A stretch of 9,988 bases of DNA from CAZJGG01 sp964545475. GTDB lineage: Bacteria > Bacillota > Clostridia > Lachnospirales > JAISER01. The notes under the pieces were generated by a model. That model was not told the origin of the DNA and ran no database searches. It saw only the letters and a list, made by a program, of their open reading frames with translations. Position numbers and translations under genes: made by a program. This document shows, in pieces, positions 1-5,603 of the stretch; the first letter of the stretch is position 1, and each line of letters begins with the position of its first letter. The stretch spans positions 1 through 9,988 of the forward strand of contig CAZJGG010000078.1 in the NCBI GenBank assembly GCA_964545475.1, given 5' to 3'.

Positions 1-31
1 TATCAATTGTTAAATCTTTTCTTTTTCCCTA

Positions 32-60
32 TTGACATATCACCAGGTTGCTTTTATATT
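32..60 (+). promoter_or_regulatory. Predicted sigma-A promoter with no gene directly downstream
   Basis: A perfect -35 box TTGACA (32-37) is followed after exactly 17 bases by TATATT (55-60), five of six matches to the -10 consensus. In AT-rich DNA such matches occur by chance, but a perfect -35 at ideal spacing is uncommon. No supported coding region begins in the next 500 bases. If active, it would transcribe through the repeat elements towards the chemoreceptor gene. It could also be the remains of a promoter for a gene that has been lost. Confidence 0.4.
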
Positions 61-90
61 TAAACTTGTCCCAATAAACCCCTTCCTAAA

Positions 91-205
91 CTCCATGCCT
101 CCGTCTTTGCTGCAAAATTATTTCCGTATTGGTGCGTCAGCGGCTACTAGCACTTCAAAATATCTTGCTAAAAAATCCATTAAAAGCGAGTTCTGAACAG
201 GCTCT
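91..205 (-). repeat. Decayed second copy of the MITE-like repeat
   Basis: This stretch is a diverged, shortened copy of the element at 328-516, in the opposite orientation. Bases 165-190 match the reverse complement of 344-369 at 22 of 26 positions. Bases 194-207 are an exact 14-base match to the reverse complement of 326-339 (TGAACAGGCTCTTA). The left part shares CTCCAT, GTCTTT, GCAAA and GCGTCAG in the same order and similar spacing. The central long hairpin of the complete copy is missing here, and the left terminal repeat outside base 91 is not recognisable. The 91 boundary is therefore approximate. Homology is seen directly; that it is an old deleted copy is inference. Confidence 0.65.
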
Positions 206-281
206 TAATAGTGTAACCTTTTAAAATGGATATATCCTAAAATATACCACAAACAAAATCTAAAATCAATTTTTTATTATA

Positions 282-305
282 GCTGTTTGCAAAGACATAA
301 ACAGC
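282..305. repeat. Short inverted repeat between the two repeat copies
   Basis: GCTGTTT (282-288) is complementary to AAACAGC (299-305) around a 10-base spacer. The palindrome TTTGCAAA occurs at 286-293 and again at 312-319. A perfect 10-base palindrome GGATATATCC lies nearby at 228-237. These could be protein-binding sites or chance AT-rich symmetry; nothing in the sequence decides between them. Confidence 0.3.
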
Positions 306-327
306 AATGTTTTTGCAAATTGCTCTA

Positions 328-516
328 AGAGCCTGTTCAAAGTCTCGCTTTTAGTTGATTTTCGAGCAAATTTTTTTAGGCAACCGCTAAAGCGGTATCT
401 TATTGCAAGGAAGAGGTGAACGTTCATACTACGATAAGTATGGGCGTTTGCCTCTGACGCAGCAATTAAGGAAATTTGCCGAAAAGACACTAAAATGGAG
501 ACTTTGAACAGGCTCT
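328..516 (+). mobile_element. Complete MITE-like element with long terminal inverted repeats
   Basis: This 189-bp element is bounded by a perfect 19-base inverted repeat, AGAGCCTGTTCAAAGTCTC at 328-346 and its complement at 498-516. The repeat continues imperfectly inward, so the full terminal repeats are about 328-373 and 472-516 (40 matching positions, five mismatches and one gap). Inside are a small perfect hairpin, ACCGCT/AGCGGT at 383-396, and a long 18-bp hairpin at 413-454. It encodes no transposase. The open frame that covers it on the minus strand lacks a ribosome binding site and runs out of the element on both sides. A related copy lies at 91-205. No clear target-site duplication is visible. 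Small size, long inverted ends and multiple copies are the features of a MITE or structured repetitive element; mobility itself is inference. Confidence 0.72.
413..454 (+). other. 18-bp RNA-type hairpin inside the repeat element
   Basis: Bases 413-430 pair with 437-454 around the 6-base loop ACGATA. Fourteen pairs are Watson-Crick. The four remaining pairs (417/450, 418/449, 423/444, 424/443) are all G-U wobbles when read as plus-strand RNA. On the minus strand the same four positions would be A-C mismatches. This asymmetry suggests that the functional form, if any, is plus-strand RNA. No U-tract follows, so it is not a standard intrinsic terminator. It could stabilise a small transcript or be a structural part of the element. 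Confidence 0.55.
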
Positions 517-528
517 AAATGTTAATAC

Positions 529-557
529 TTGACATTATTCCAAATAAATATTAAAAT
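529..557 (+). promoter_or_regulatory. Sigma-A promoter of the chemoreceptor gene
   Basis: TTGACA (529-534) is followed by a 17-base spacer and TAAAAT (552-557). The -35 box is perfect and the -10 box matches at five of six positions. It lies about 45 bases upstream of the chemoreceptor start, with the Shine-Dalgarno sequence between. The -35 box begins only 12 bases after the end of the repeat element, so the element occupies the position of an upstream activator or UP-element region. Confidence 0.6.
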
Positions 558-602
558 AAATTGTATAAAATTGGCGATTAATATGACGGGAGTGGGTTGA
601 CT

Positions 603-3212
603 ATGAAAAAAAGTCTAAAAATGGCTATTTTAATTCCAACAATACTTGTACTGATTATTGGAATTGTTGCAGAGGTTTTTATAATCAGTTCTAACTCTTC
701 AAAAACTGTCACATCTTTGTCTGATGAACTTGTATCTGACATGGTCAGTAATTACGCATATCAATTTAAGTCTATAGCCGAAGGTTCATATGGCGTAACA
801 AGCGCTGTAACAAAAATTATGCAAGGGTTAAAAGAGCAGAATGCCACAAGAGACCAAGTGGTTGAATTGATGCGGGACTGTATTTATACTAACGAATACA
901 TTTTTGCAGTTTGGACATGTTGGGAGGCTAATACTTTCGACGGCAAAGACGCTAAATACGCCAACACAGAAGACCATGATGAAACAGGGCGGTTTGCGCA
1001 ATATGTTTATAAAAAAGGCGATGAAATCGCAGTCGACATTCTTCCTGATTATCGTGACAGTAAATACGATATGATATACGGCAGACCTTTTAGGCTTGGC
1101 AGAAGCAGCGTTACAGACCCGTATTGGTTTGATGTGGCTGGTAAAGATGTTTTGATGTATTCAATCATAATGCCTATTACTGATGAGACCAGCGGCAAAG
1201 TACTGGGTATAGTGGGTACTGATATTTATATGGCTGATATTAATGAAATTATTAGCGGTGTAAAGGTTATGAGAGATGGGTATCTTACGGTTATAAGCCC
1301 AAGTGGGCTAATCGCAACATATCCTGATGAATCTTTTATGCTTAAAAATTATAAAGATGTTTGGCTAAACAATTATTCAGATTATTTTGAAACTGATAAA
1401 ACTAACACAAACTACATAGACAAAGACCACAAAGACGATAAGGGGCAAAACGTTATATTTTCCTCTGAGGCTATAACAATTGGAGATACATTAGAGGAAT
1501 GGACGGTTTGCGCAATTATCCCCCAGTCAACGGTTAATGCCCCCGTAAGAAATCTTGTCATTATAACAATAATTGTAGGAATGCTACTTGTATTTGCTGT
1601 TGGAATAACTGTTTATTATATTATTAATAGTAAGTTTAAGCCTATTATGATATTAAGAACTGCTGCCAATGAAATTGCTGCTGGCAACTTAAATGTTAAC
1701 CTTCCAAAAGACAGCCAGGATGAAATTGGCTCACTTACTAGGGCTTTTAACAGAGTTAAATCTAATATTACAGCTCTTACGCTTAGCATTGGAGAAGTGG
1801 CGGAGGAATTGGATAACGGAAACACAGATGCAAGAATAAACGAAGATGAATTCAAAGGAGCGTTTAAAGATGCTTCAACCGCTGTTAACGACATTATAAG
1901 CAGCAGCGTTAACGAAAATAATATGATGTTAGAAGCTTACGGCGAATTTGGAAAAGGTAACTTTAACGTTGAATTGCGCAAGTTTCCCGGGAAAAAAGCT
2001 GTGGCTAACGAAATGTTTGATGAGCTTAAAGAAAATTTGATTAAAGTTAGTACTGATGTATACAAGCTTATAAATGCGGCAGCTAACGGTAATCTTAATG
2101 AAAGAGTTGACGTTAAGCTTTATCATGGAGATTGGAGAGTTTTAACAGAGGGGTTAAACAACCTTGTTCAGTCAATAAGTGTTCCAATAGACGAAGCCAA
2201 CGAAATTTTATCAAAGCTTTCACAAGGGGACTTTAATGTATCAGTAGGCAAGGAATATAAAGGCAGCTTCGCTTCTATGATGGATTCCTTTGAAAATATG
2301 GTTGAATCAACCCACTCTTACATAACTGAAATTACTGAAGTACTGGAAGCCTTGTCTGAAGGTGATTTAAGAGTAAATATTACAAGACAATATGTTGGGC
2401 AATACAATAATATTAAAGATTCTATAAACCATATTAATGCAACTTTGCGAAGGACAATTGAAGAGATAAGAACATCTGCTGATAGCGTTTTATCTGGAGC
2501 AAAACAAATTTCAGAATCTTCAATGGAATTGGCAAACGGAGTAAGTATGCAAGCAAGTTCTATTGAGGAATTAAATGCTTCAGTTATAACAATAAACGAA
2601 AAAACAACTATATCCGCAAATAAATCCCATACGGCAAACGAGTATTCTCGGAAGTCAATGCAAAGTGCGCATATAGGCAACGAAGCTATGACGAAAATGC
2701 TTAAGTCAATGAACGAAATAAAAGAGACTTCTAATAGTATTTCAAATATTATTAAAGTTATTGACGATATTGCATTTCAAACTAATATATTGGCGCTTAA
2801 CGCTGCTGTTGAAGCCGCACGGGCAGGTGCTCACGGCAAAGGTTTCGCTGTTGTAGCCGAGGAGGTACGCTCCCTTGCATCAAGAAGCCAAAATGCAGCC
2901 CATGATACAACAACTCTTATTGAAGGTGCCATTACTAAAATTAACTATGGAACGGAAACAGCAAAAGTTACAGCGGATTCATTAAACAAAATTGTTGACG
3001 ATACAAATTCAGTTTCCAATATTATTAACGATATTTACGAATCCACAAAGAGCCAAGCGGAGGAAATTTCTCAAATAACATCAGGAGTTGGGCAAATATC
3101 CCAAATTGTGCAAAATAGTTCTTATACGTCTCAGCAATCAGCTGCTACAGCGGAAGAGCTAAACAGTCAGTCAGATCTTTTAGCCCAAATGGTGTCAAGG
3201 TTTAAAATATAA
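603..3212 (+). CDS. Methyl-accepting chemotaxis protein with Cache-like sensor and tandem HAMP chain
   Basis: A transmembrane chemoreceptor of 869 residues that should relay an external ligand signal to the CheA/CheW kinase complex. Residues about 8-30 form the first membrane segment after a Lys-rich start. Residues about 33-310 are an extracytoplasmic sensor resembling dCache, with the DPYWFD, MYSIIMPI, GIVGTDI and GYLTVISPSG segments typical of such folds. The second membrane segment is about 317-341. A canonical HAMP with DEIG (373-376) follows, then about five more HAMP-like units each containing a G[ND] core, at about 45-residue intervals to about residue 615. The signalling hairpin lies near 720-765 (IAFQTNILALNAAVEAARAG, then GKGFAVVAEEVR). 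There is no C-terminal CheR-docking pentapeptide. ATG at 603 is preferred because GGAG (589-592) is 10 bases upstream; the TTG at 597 would leave only 4. The ligand is unknown. It stands alone between its own promoter and terminator, with no che genes nearby. Confidence 0.93.
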   Translation: MKKSLKMAILIPTILVLIIGIVAEVFIISSNSSKTVTSLSDELVSDMVSNYAYQFKSIAEGSYGVTSAVTKIMQGLKEQNATRDQVVELMRDCIYTNEYIFAVWTCWEANTFDGKDAKYANTEDHDETGRFAQYVYKKGDEIAVDILPDYRDSKYDMIYGRPFRLGRSSVTDPYWFDVAGKDVLMYSIIMPITDETSGKVLGIVGTDIYMADINEIISGVKVMRDGYLTVISPSGLIATYPDESFMLKNYKDVWLNNYSDYFETDKTNTNYIDKDHKDDKGQNVIFSSEAITIGDTLEEWTVCAIIPQSTVNAPVRNLVIITIIVGMLLVFAVGITVYYIINSKFKPIMILRTAANEIAAGNLNVNLPKDSQDEIGSLTRAFNRVKSNITALTLSIGEVAEELDNGNTDARINEDEFKGAFKDASTAVNDIISSSVNENNMMLEAYGEFGKGNFNVELRKFPGKKAVANEMFDELKENLIKVSTDVYKLINAAANGNLNERVDVKLYHGDWRVLTEGLNNLVQSISVPIDEANEILSKLSQGDFNVSVGKEYKGSFASMMDSFENMVESTHSYITEITEVLEALSEGDLRVNITRQYVGQYNNIKDSINHINATLRRTIEEIRTSADSVLSGAKQISESSMELANGVSMQASSIEELNASVITINEKTTISANKSHTANEYSRKSMQSAHIGNEAMTKMLKSMNEIKETSNSISNIIKVIDDIAFQTNILALNAAVEAARAGAHGKGFAVVAEEVRSLASRSQNAAHDTTTLIEGAITKINYGTETAKVTADSLNKIVDDTNSVSNIINDIYESTKSQAEEISQITSGVGQISQIVQNSSYTSQQSAATAEELNSQSDLLAQMVSRFKI

Positions 3213-3261
3213 ATAAAAAGCCGTTAAGAGAAATTCACTTTCTCTTAACGGCTTTTTATTT
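3211..3261 (+). terminator. Perfect 23-bp bidirectional terminator
   Basis: Bases 3211-3233 are exactly complementary to 3239-3261 around the 5-base loop TTCAC. The GC-containing core (AAGCCGTTAAGAGAAA) is flanked by A-runs on one side and T-runs on the other, so both strands read as a stem followed by U-rich RNA. It overlaps the last two bases of the chemoreceptor stop codon. It lies about 50 bases past the stop of the convergent metallo-beta-lactamase-fold gene, and probably ends transcripts from both. Confidence 0.92.
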
Positions 3262-3289
3262 AGTTCGATAGGGCAATTTTCATCGAACT
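3262..3289. repeat. Second hairpin between convergent genes
   Basis: AGTTCGAT (3262-3269) and ATCGAACT (3282-3289) are perfectly complementary around a 12-base loop. The hairpin directly abuts the bidirectional terminator on the side of the minus-strand gene. It lacks its own clear U-tract. It may protect the 3' end of the minus-strand transcript or be a small binding site; the role is not shown by the sequence. Confidence 0.4.
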
Positions 3290-3311
3290 CGCATTATATT
3301 AGGGTATGGTT

Positions 3312-4040
3312 TTAGTCAACAGACACAAATGCCAACTCGGCATTGTCAGTATACCCATAATGAGCGGTAAATATATATTCCGCCGGAATTTTTGCTAATT
3401 TTGAAAGAGTTGTCAGTTGAACCTCATCATCCATATTATAAAATGAGTTAAAAAGCTCGACTTTTCCTTCATTTAGGCTTAAATTATCGCCAACAAACAT
3501 ATATTTATCGTTTATTAAGTAGCTAACAGAACCGGGAGTGTGCCCAGGAGAGGATATACATGAAACCGTCATTCCATATAAATCAATGCTTTGTTCATCG
3601 CTTATTGCCTCGTAATCATAGTCGAATTTATTTCTTCTAGCAAGAAAGTTGCGTTTTGTTGTGCCGTCAATCATTTGGACTTCGTCTTTAGGCAAATATA
3701 TTTTTGCATTTTTAAACAGAGATAATGATGCGGTATGGTCTCTGTCGCTATGGGTAAGGAATACAGCCTTAACATCATCGGGGGAAATTTTAAGGCGTTC
3801 CATTTCAGATGCAGTTGCAGAAATGTTAGCTCCGGCATCTACAGCTATGTAACCGTTTTCGCCTTTAATTAAGTATAAATTAGCAAATCCATTATTAACT
3901 GCAAATACGTCATCTGTTACTGCGCCTGTCTCAATGGATTTCATTTTTTTCATCTCATTAAATACATTAAAGCCATATGCCGCAATACAAATGATAAATA
4001 AAACAACAATACAAGCAGAAATTTTAATAACCTTTTTCAT
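3312..4040 (-). CDS. Membrane-anchored metallo-beta-lactamase-fold hydrolase
   Basis: A 242-residue MBL-fold protein, presumably a metal-dependent hydrolase of unknown substrate. Residues about 4-25 (VIKISACIVVLFIICIAAYG) form one hydrophobic segment after MKK. This predicts an anchor or signal peptide with the catalytic domain outside the membrane. The metal motif is THSDRDH (96-102), so the second His of the usual HxHxDH is Asp (D99). Further ligands are present: GHTPGS with H167, VGDN with D185 and AH with H227; VDAG (67-70) ends the first beta-strand. HxDxDH variants are known in the superfamily, so loss of activity is not implied. The start is secure: AGGAGG lies five bases upstream of ATG. 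It lies downstream of the bactofilin gene on the same strand but beyond a terminator, so it is probably expressed separately. Family assignment is firm; specific function is not. Confidence 0.9.
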   Translation of the reverse strand: MKKVIKISACIVVLFIICIAAYGFNVFNEMKKMKSIETGAVTDDVFAVNNGFANLYLIKGENGYIAVDAGANISATASEMERLKISPDDVKAVFLTHSDRDHTASLSLFKNAKIYLPKDEVQMIDGTTKRNFLARRNKFDYDYEAISDEQSIDLYGMTVSCISSPGHTPGSVSYLINDKYMFVGDNLSLNEGKVELFNSFYNMDDEVQLTTLSKLAKIPAEYIFTAHYGYTDNAELAFVSVD

Positions 4041-4074
4041 ATTTACCTCCTAGAATATAAAGAAGTCTGTTCTA

Positions 4075-4117
4075 TAAAAAAACAGGAATCACGTAAATTA
4101 TATACGCAATTCCTGTT
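4075..4117 (-). terminator. Intrinsic terminator of the bactofilin gene
   Basis: On the minus strand, 4117-4103 pairs with 4095-4081 (15 bp, loop of 7) and is followed by seven T residues. Two of the pairs are G-U wobbles when read as minus-strand RNA, and would be A-C mismatches on the plus strand. This fits a terminator acting on minus-strand transcription only. It starts about 28 bases after the bactofilin stop codon. Confidence 0.82.
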
Positions 4118-4144
4118 AAAAAGTTTCATATAGCAACTTTAGAG

Positions 4145-4744
4145 CTATACTGTTTTACCTAAAGCACCGGGCTCGGGGTTTTCAAAAAGCGGACGCCCGT
4201 AGAAAGTAAGAGTTTGAACATTAAACCCTTCTGCAAATTCCGGGTTAACAAGAGATAGCTTTTGACATGCTTCTTTAAAATTTGCTCCCTCGGCAGAGCC
4301 AATGTGGCAATCGCTGTCAGACATATGTATTTGAGGGTCTTTTTGCACGTATATATCAAATAAGGTAATTTTTTTATCCGGCGATATTTTTTTGGATTTG
4401 TTGCATGTACCTTTAAAATTGCCTCCTTGGCTTATTTCAAGGGTTACGCATAGTATATCTCCAAATACCGTTCCATCCTCTGTTATAACAAGCTTGCCTG
4501 TAGCGGATATATTGCCTTCTACACGTCCTTTTACTGTGCAGTTAGAACAAACAATATCACCCTCTACAGTACCAGACGAATCTACACAAACATCAGCATC
4601 AATATCAATATTACTCCTAACAATTCCTCTGATGATAATACCACAGCTGCCGCTTAACAACGAAGCATCCAAAACCATTCCATGCTCTATTATTGTATCA
4701 TTGCAAAAGAGCACTTCATCTCTTGTTCCTTTAAAAATACCCAT
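4145..4744 (-). CDS. Bactofilin-like polymer-forming protein
   Basis: A 199-residue protein with the right-handed beta-helix repeat pattern of bactofilins (polymer-forming cytoskeletal family, formerly DUF583) from about residue 30 to 115. Short strands alternate with Gly turns: IIIRGIV, GTVEGDIV, CTVKGRVEGNI, GKLVITEDGTVFGDIL, and the closing GGNFKGTC. Bactofilins assemble into filaments at the membrane and help organise envelope or surface structures; no transmembrane segment is seen here. Two things are unusual: a C-terminal tail of about 80 residues beyond the helix, with no motif I recognise, and nine cysteines, several inside the helix (66, 69, 99, 114). The start at 4744 is chosen because AGGAGGT precedes that ATG by an ideal distance; an in-frame ATG 12 codons further upstream has no ribosome binding site. 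The cellular role is inferred from family only. Confidence 0.8.
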   Translation of the reverse strand: MGIFKGTRDEVLFCNDTIIEHGMVLDASLLSGSCGIIIRGIVRSNIDIDADVCVDSSGTVEGDIVCSNCTVKGRVEGNISATGKLVITEDGTVFGDILCVTLEISQGGNFKGTCNKSKKISPDKKITLFDIYVQKDPQIHMSDSDCHIGSAEGANFKEACQKLSLVNPEFAEGFNVQTLTFYGRPLFENPEPGALGKTV

Positions 4745-4762
4745 ATTTACCTCCTGTTTAAC

Positions 4763-4834
4763 CGCTGATACGTCTCTCAAATAACAATTAATCAGCGCTT
4801 AATAATGTAAATTAATATCAATACCGAAATTATA
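4763..4834 (-). promoter_or_regulatory. Possible -10 box and leader hairpin upstream of the bactofilin gene
   Basis: On the minus strand TATAAT occurs at 4834-4829, but no good -35 box is found 16-18 bases upstream, so this promoter is weakly supported. Closer to the gene, CGCTGAT and ATCAGCG (4797-4791 and 4769-4763) form a 7-bp inverted repeat around a 21-base loop, just upstream of the Shine-Dalgarno sequence. No terminator is visible between the acetyltransferase gene and this one, so cotranscription from upstream is equally possible. Confidence 0.3.
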
Positions 4835-4909
4835 TGCTGGGATATTTTTAAATATGCTTGGAATGTGACTTTTTTATTGGAACTACTTGTGGTCATAAGG
4901 ATACAGCAT

Positions 4910-5461
4910 TTAAGGGGTTAATGAATTTCTCCCCATGACTATTGTATTATAGAACTTGCCGTCAGATAAAATTCTATCATTTATCAAAACGCCCTCTTCT
5001 TCAAAGCCTAAGCTTTTGTAAAGCCCAATAGCCTTTTCATTAGTTTCAAGGACACTTAAGCATATTTTTTTAATCCCTGTATTTTCAGCCCATTCAATAG
5101 AACGGCTTAATAGATTTCGCCCTATGCCAAAACCCCAAAATTCCATTAACACGCAAATGCCCAATTCAACTTTGTGAGAAAATCGTTTTAGCTCGTTCCC
5201 TTGGCATCTTGAAAAACCAGCAATTTTTCCGTTAACTTCGGCTACAAGAAATAAATTTTTGTTCTCCGCAATATCCGAGTTTATTAATGCTTTAAAACCC
5301 TCTTCATCAATAAAGGCTTCCCCCGGTTCTCTGTCCAAAAATTCAGTTTCACCGTCAATTCTAAGCCTTACTTCGGATAACTCTTTGGAATCGGATATTT
5401 CTGCACATCTTATAATATAATCTACACCCTTAACTATATAATTTTTACAATCTATTTTCAT
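4910..5461 (-). CDS. GNAT-family N-acetyltransferase
   Basis: A 183-residue acetyltransferase of the GNAT superfamily, expected to move an acetyl group from acetyl-CoA to an amine. The substrate is not recognisable. The central strand LFLVAEVNGKIAGFSRC (70-86) leads to VELGICVL (98-105) and the acetyl-CoA pyrophosphate loop FWGFGIGRNLL (108-118). Motif B follows at 131-153: KKICLSVLETNEKAIGLYKS then LGF, including the Asn and Tyr usual for this fold. The N-terminal 15 or so residues precede the fold, which begins near IIRCAEISDSKEL. The start at 5461 is preferred because GGGAGG ends five bases before this ATG; an upstream ATG that would add 13 residues lacks a ribosome binding site. It is divergent from pyrC. 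Its two minus-strand neighbours do not suggest a pathway. Confidence 0.9.
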   Translation of the reverse strand: MKIDCKNYIVKGVDYIIRCAEISDSKELSEVRLRIDGETEFLDREPGEAFIDEEGFKALINSDIAENKNLFLVAEVNGKIAGFSRCQGNELKRFSHKVELGICVLMEFWGFGIGRNLLSRSIEWAENTGIKKICLSVLETNEKAIGLYKSLGFEEEGVLINDRILSDGKFYNTIVMGRNSLTP

Positions 5462-5488
5462 AAAAACCTCCCAGTATTTTTGAAATAT

Positions 5489-5517
5489 GCTATATATCAC
5501 ATCTTATCACACCTCAA
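5489..5517 (-). promoter_or_regulatory. Possible promoter of the acetyltransferase gene
   Basis: On the minus strand TTGAGG (5517-5512) is followed after 17 bases by TATAGC (5494-5489); each box matches the sigma-A consensus at four of six positions. TATATA two bases upstream of this -10 box (5496-5491) is an alternative with a 15-base spacer. The position, 28 bases from the start codon with the Shine-Dalgarno sequence between, is sensible. It lies back to back with the pyrC promoter. Confidence 0.35.
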
Positions 5518-5535
5518 GTTTTGTTGCAATTCCTG

Positions 5536-5564
5536 TTGTTATATGTATATTTATATGATAAAAT
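5536..5564 (+). promoter_or_regulatory. Extended -10 promoter of the pyr operon
   Basis: TTGTTA (5536-5541), a 17-base spacer and TAAAAT (5559-5564) match the sigma-A consensus at four and five of six positions. A TG dinucleotide one base before the -10 box (5556-5557) makes it an extended -10 promoter. Transcription should begin near 5571, leaving a leader of only about 33 bases before pyrC. No terminator/antiterminator hairpins or PyrR-binding loop fit in this leader, so any pyrimidine control would have to act by another mechanism. Confidence 0.55.
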
Positions 5565-5603
5565 AAGTTTGAACAAAAAATAACGAAAGAAAAGATGTTT
5601 TGA

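Noticed and set aside
95..196. Plus-strand open frame of 33 codons in the decayed repeat copy
   Set aside because: There is no Shine-Dalgarno sequence before the ATG. It shares its frame with the minus-strand frame of the other copy (KKSIKSE versus RKSTKSE), but this is expected from DNA homology with indels that happen to keep phase.
266..490. Minus-strand open frame of 74 codons over the repeat element
   Set aside because: It has no ribosome binding site, starts and ends at arbitrary points relative to the element, and its sequence is fully explained by the inverted repeats and hairpin.
1..528. CRISPR array or tRNA/rRNA gene in the noncoding region
   Set aside because: The repeats are only two, inverted, and long; no regularly spaced direct repeats, no tRNA cloverleaf and no rRNA-like sequence were seen.
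2318..2680. Minus-strand open frame of 120 codons inside the chemoreceptor gene
   Set aside because: It lies opposite a well-supported coding region, has no recognisable domain and has no ribosome binding site.
4392..4784. Plus-strand open frame of 130 codons opposite the bactofilin gene
   Set aside because: Its low-complexity Ser/Thr/Pro-rich product mirrors the bactofilin repeats; the minus strand has the clear Shine-Dalgarno sequence and family match.
4842..4855. ATATTT/AAATAT palindrome in the gap before the bactofilin gene
   Set aside because: Pure A/T symmetry of this length is expected by chance in DNA of this composition.
5462..5603. Search for a PyrR-binding attenuator or riboswitch before pyrC
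   Set aside because: No stem followed by a T-run, and no space for antiterminator structures, between the predicted start site and the pyrC ATG.
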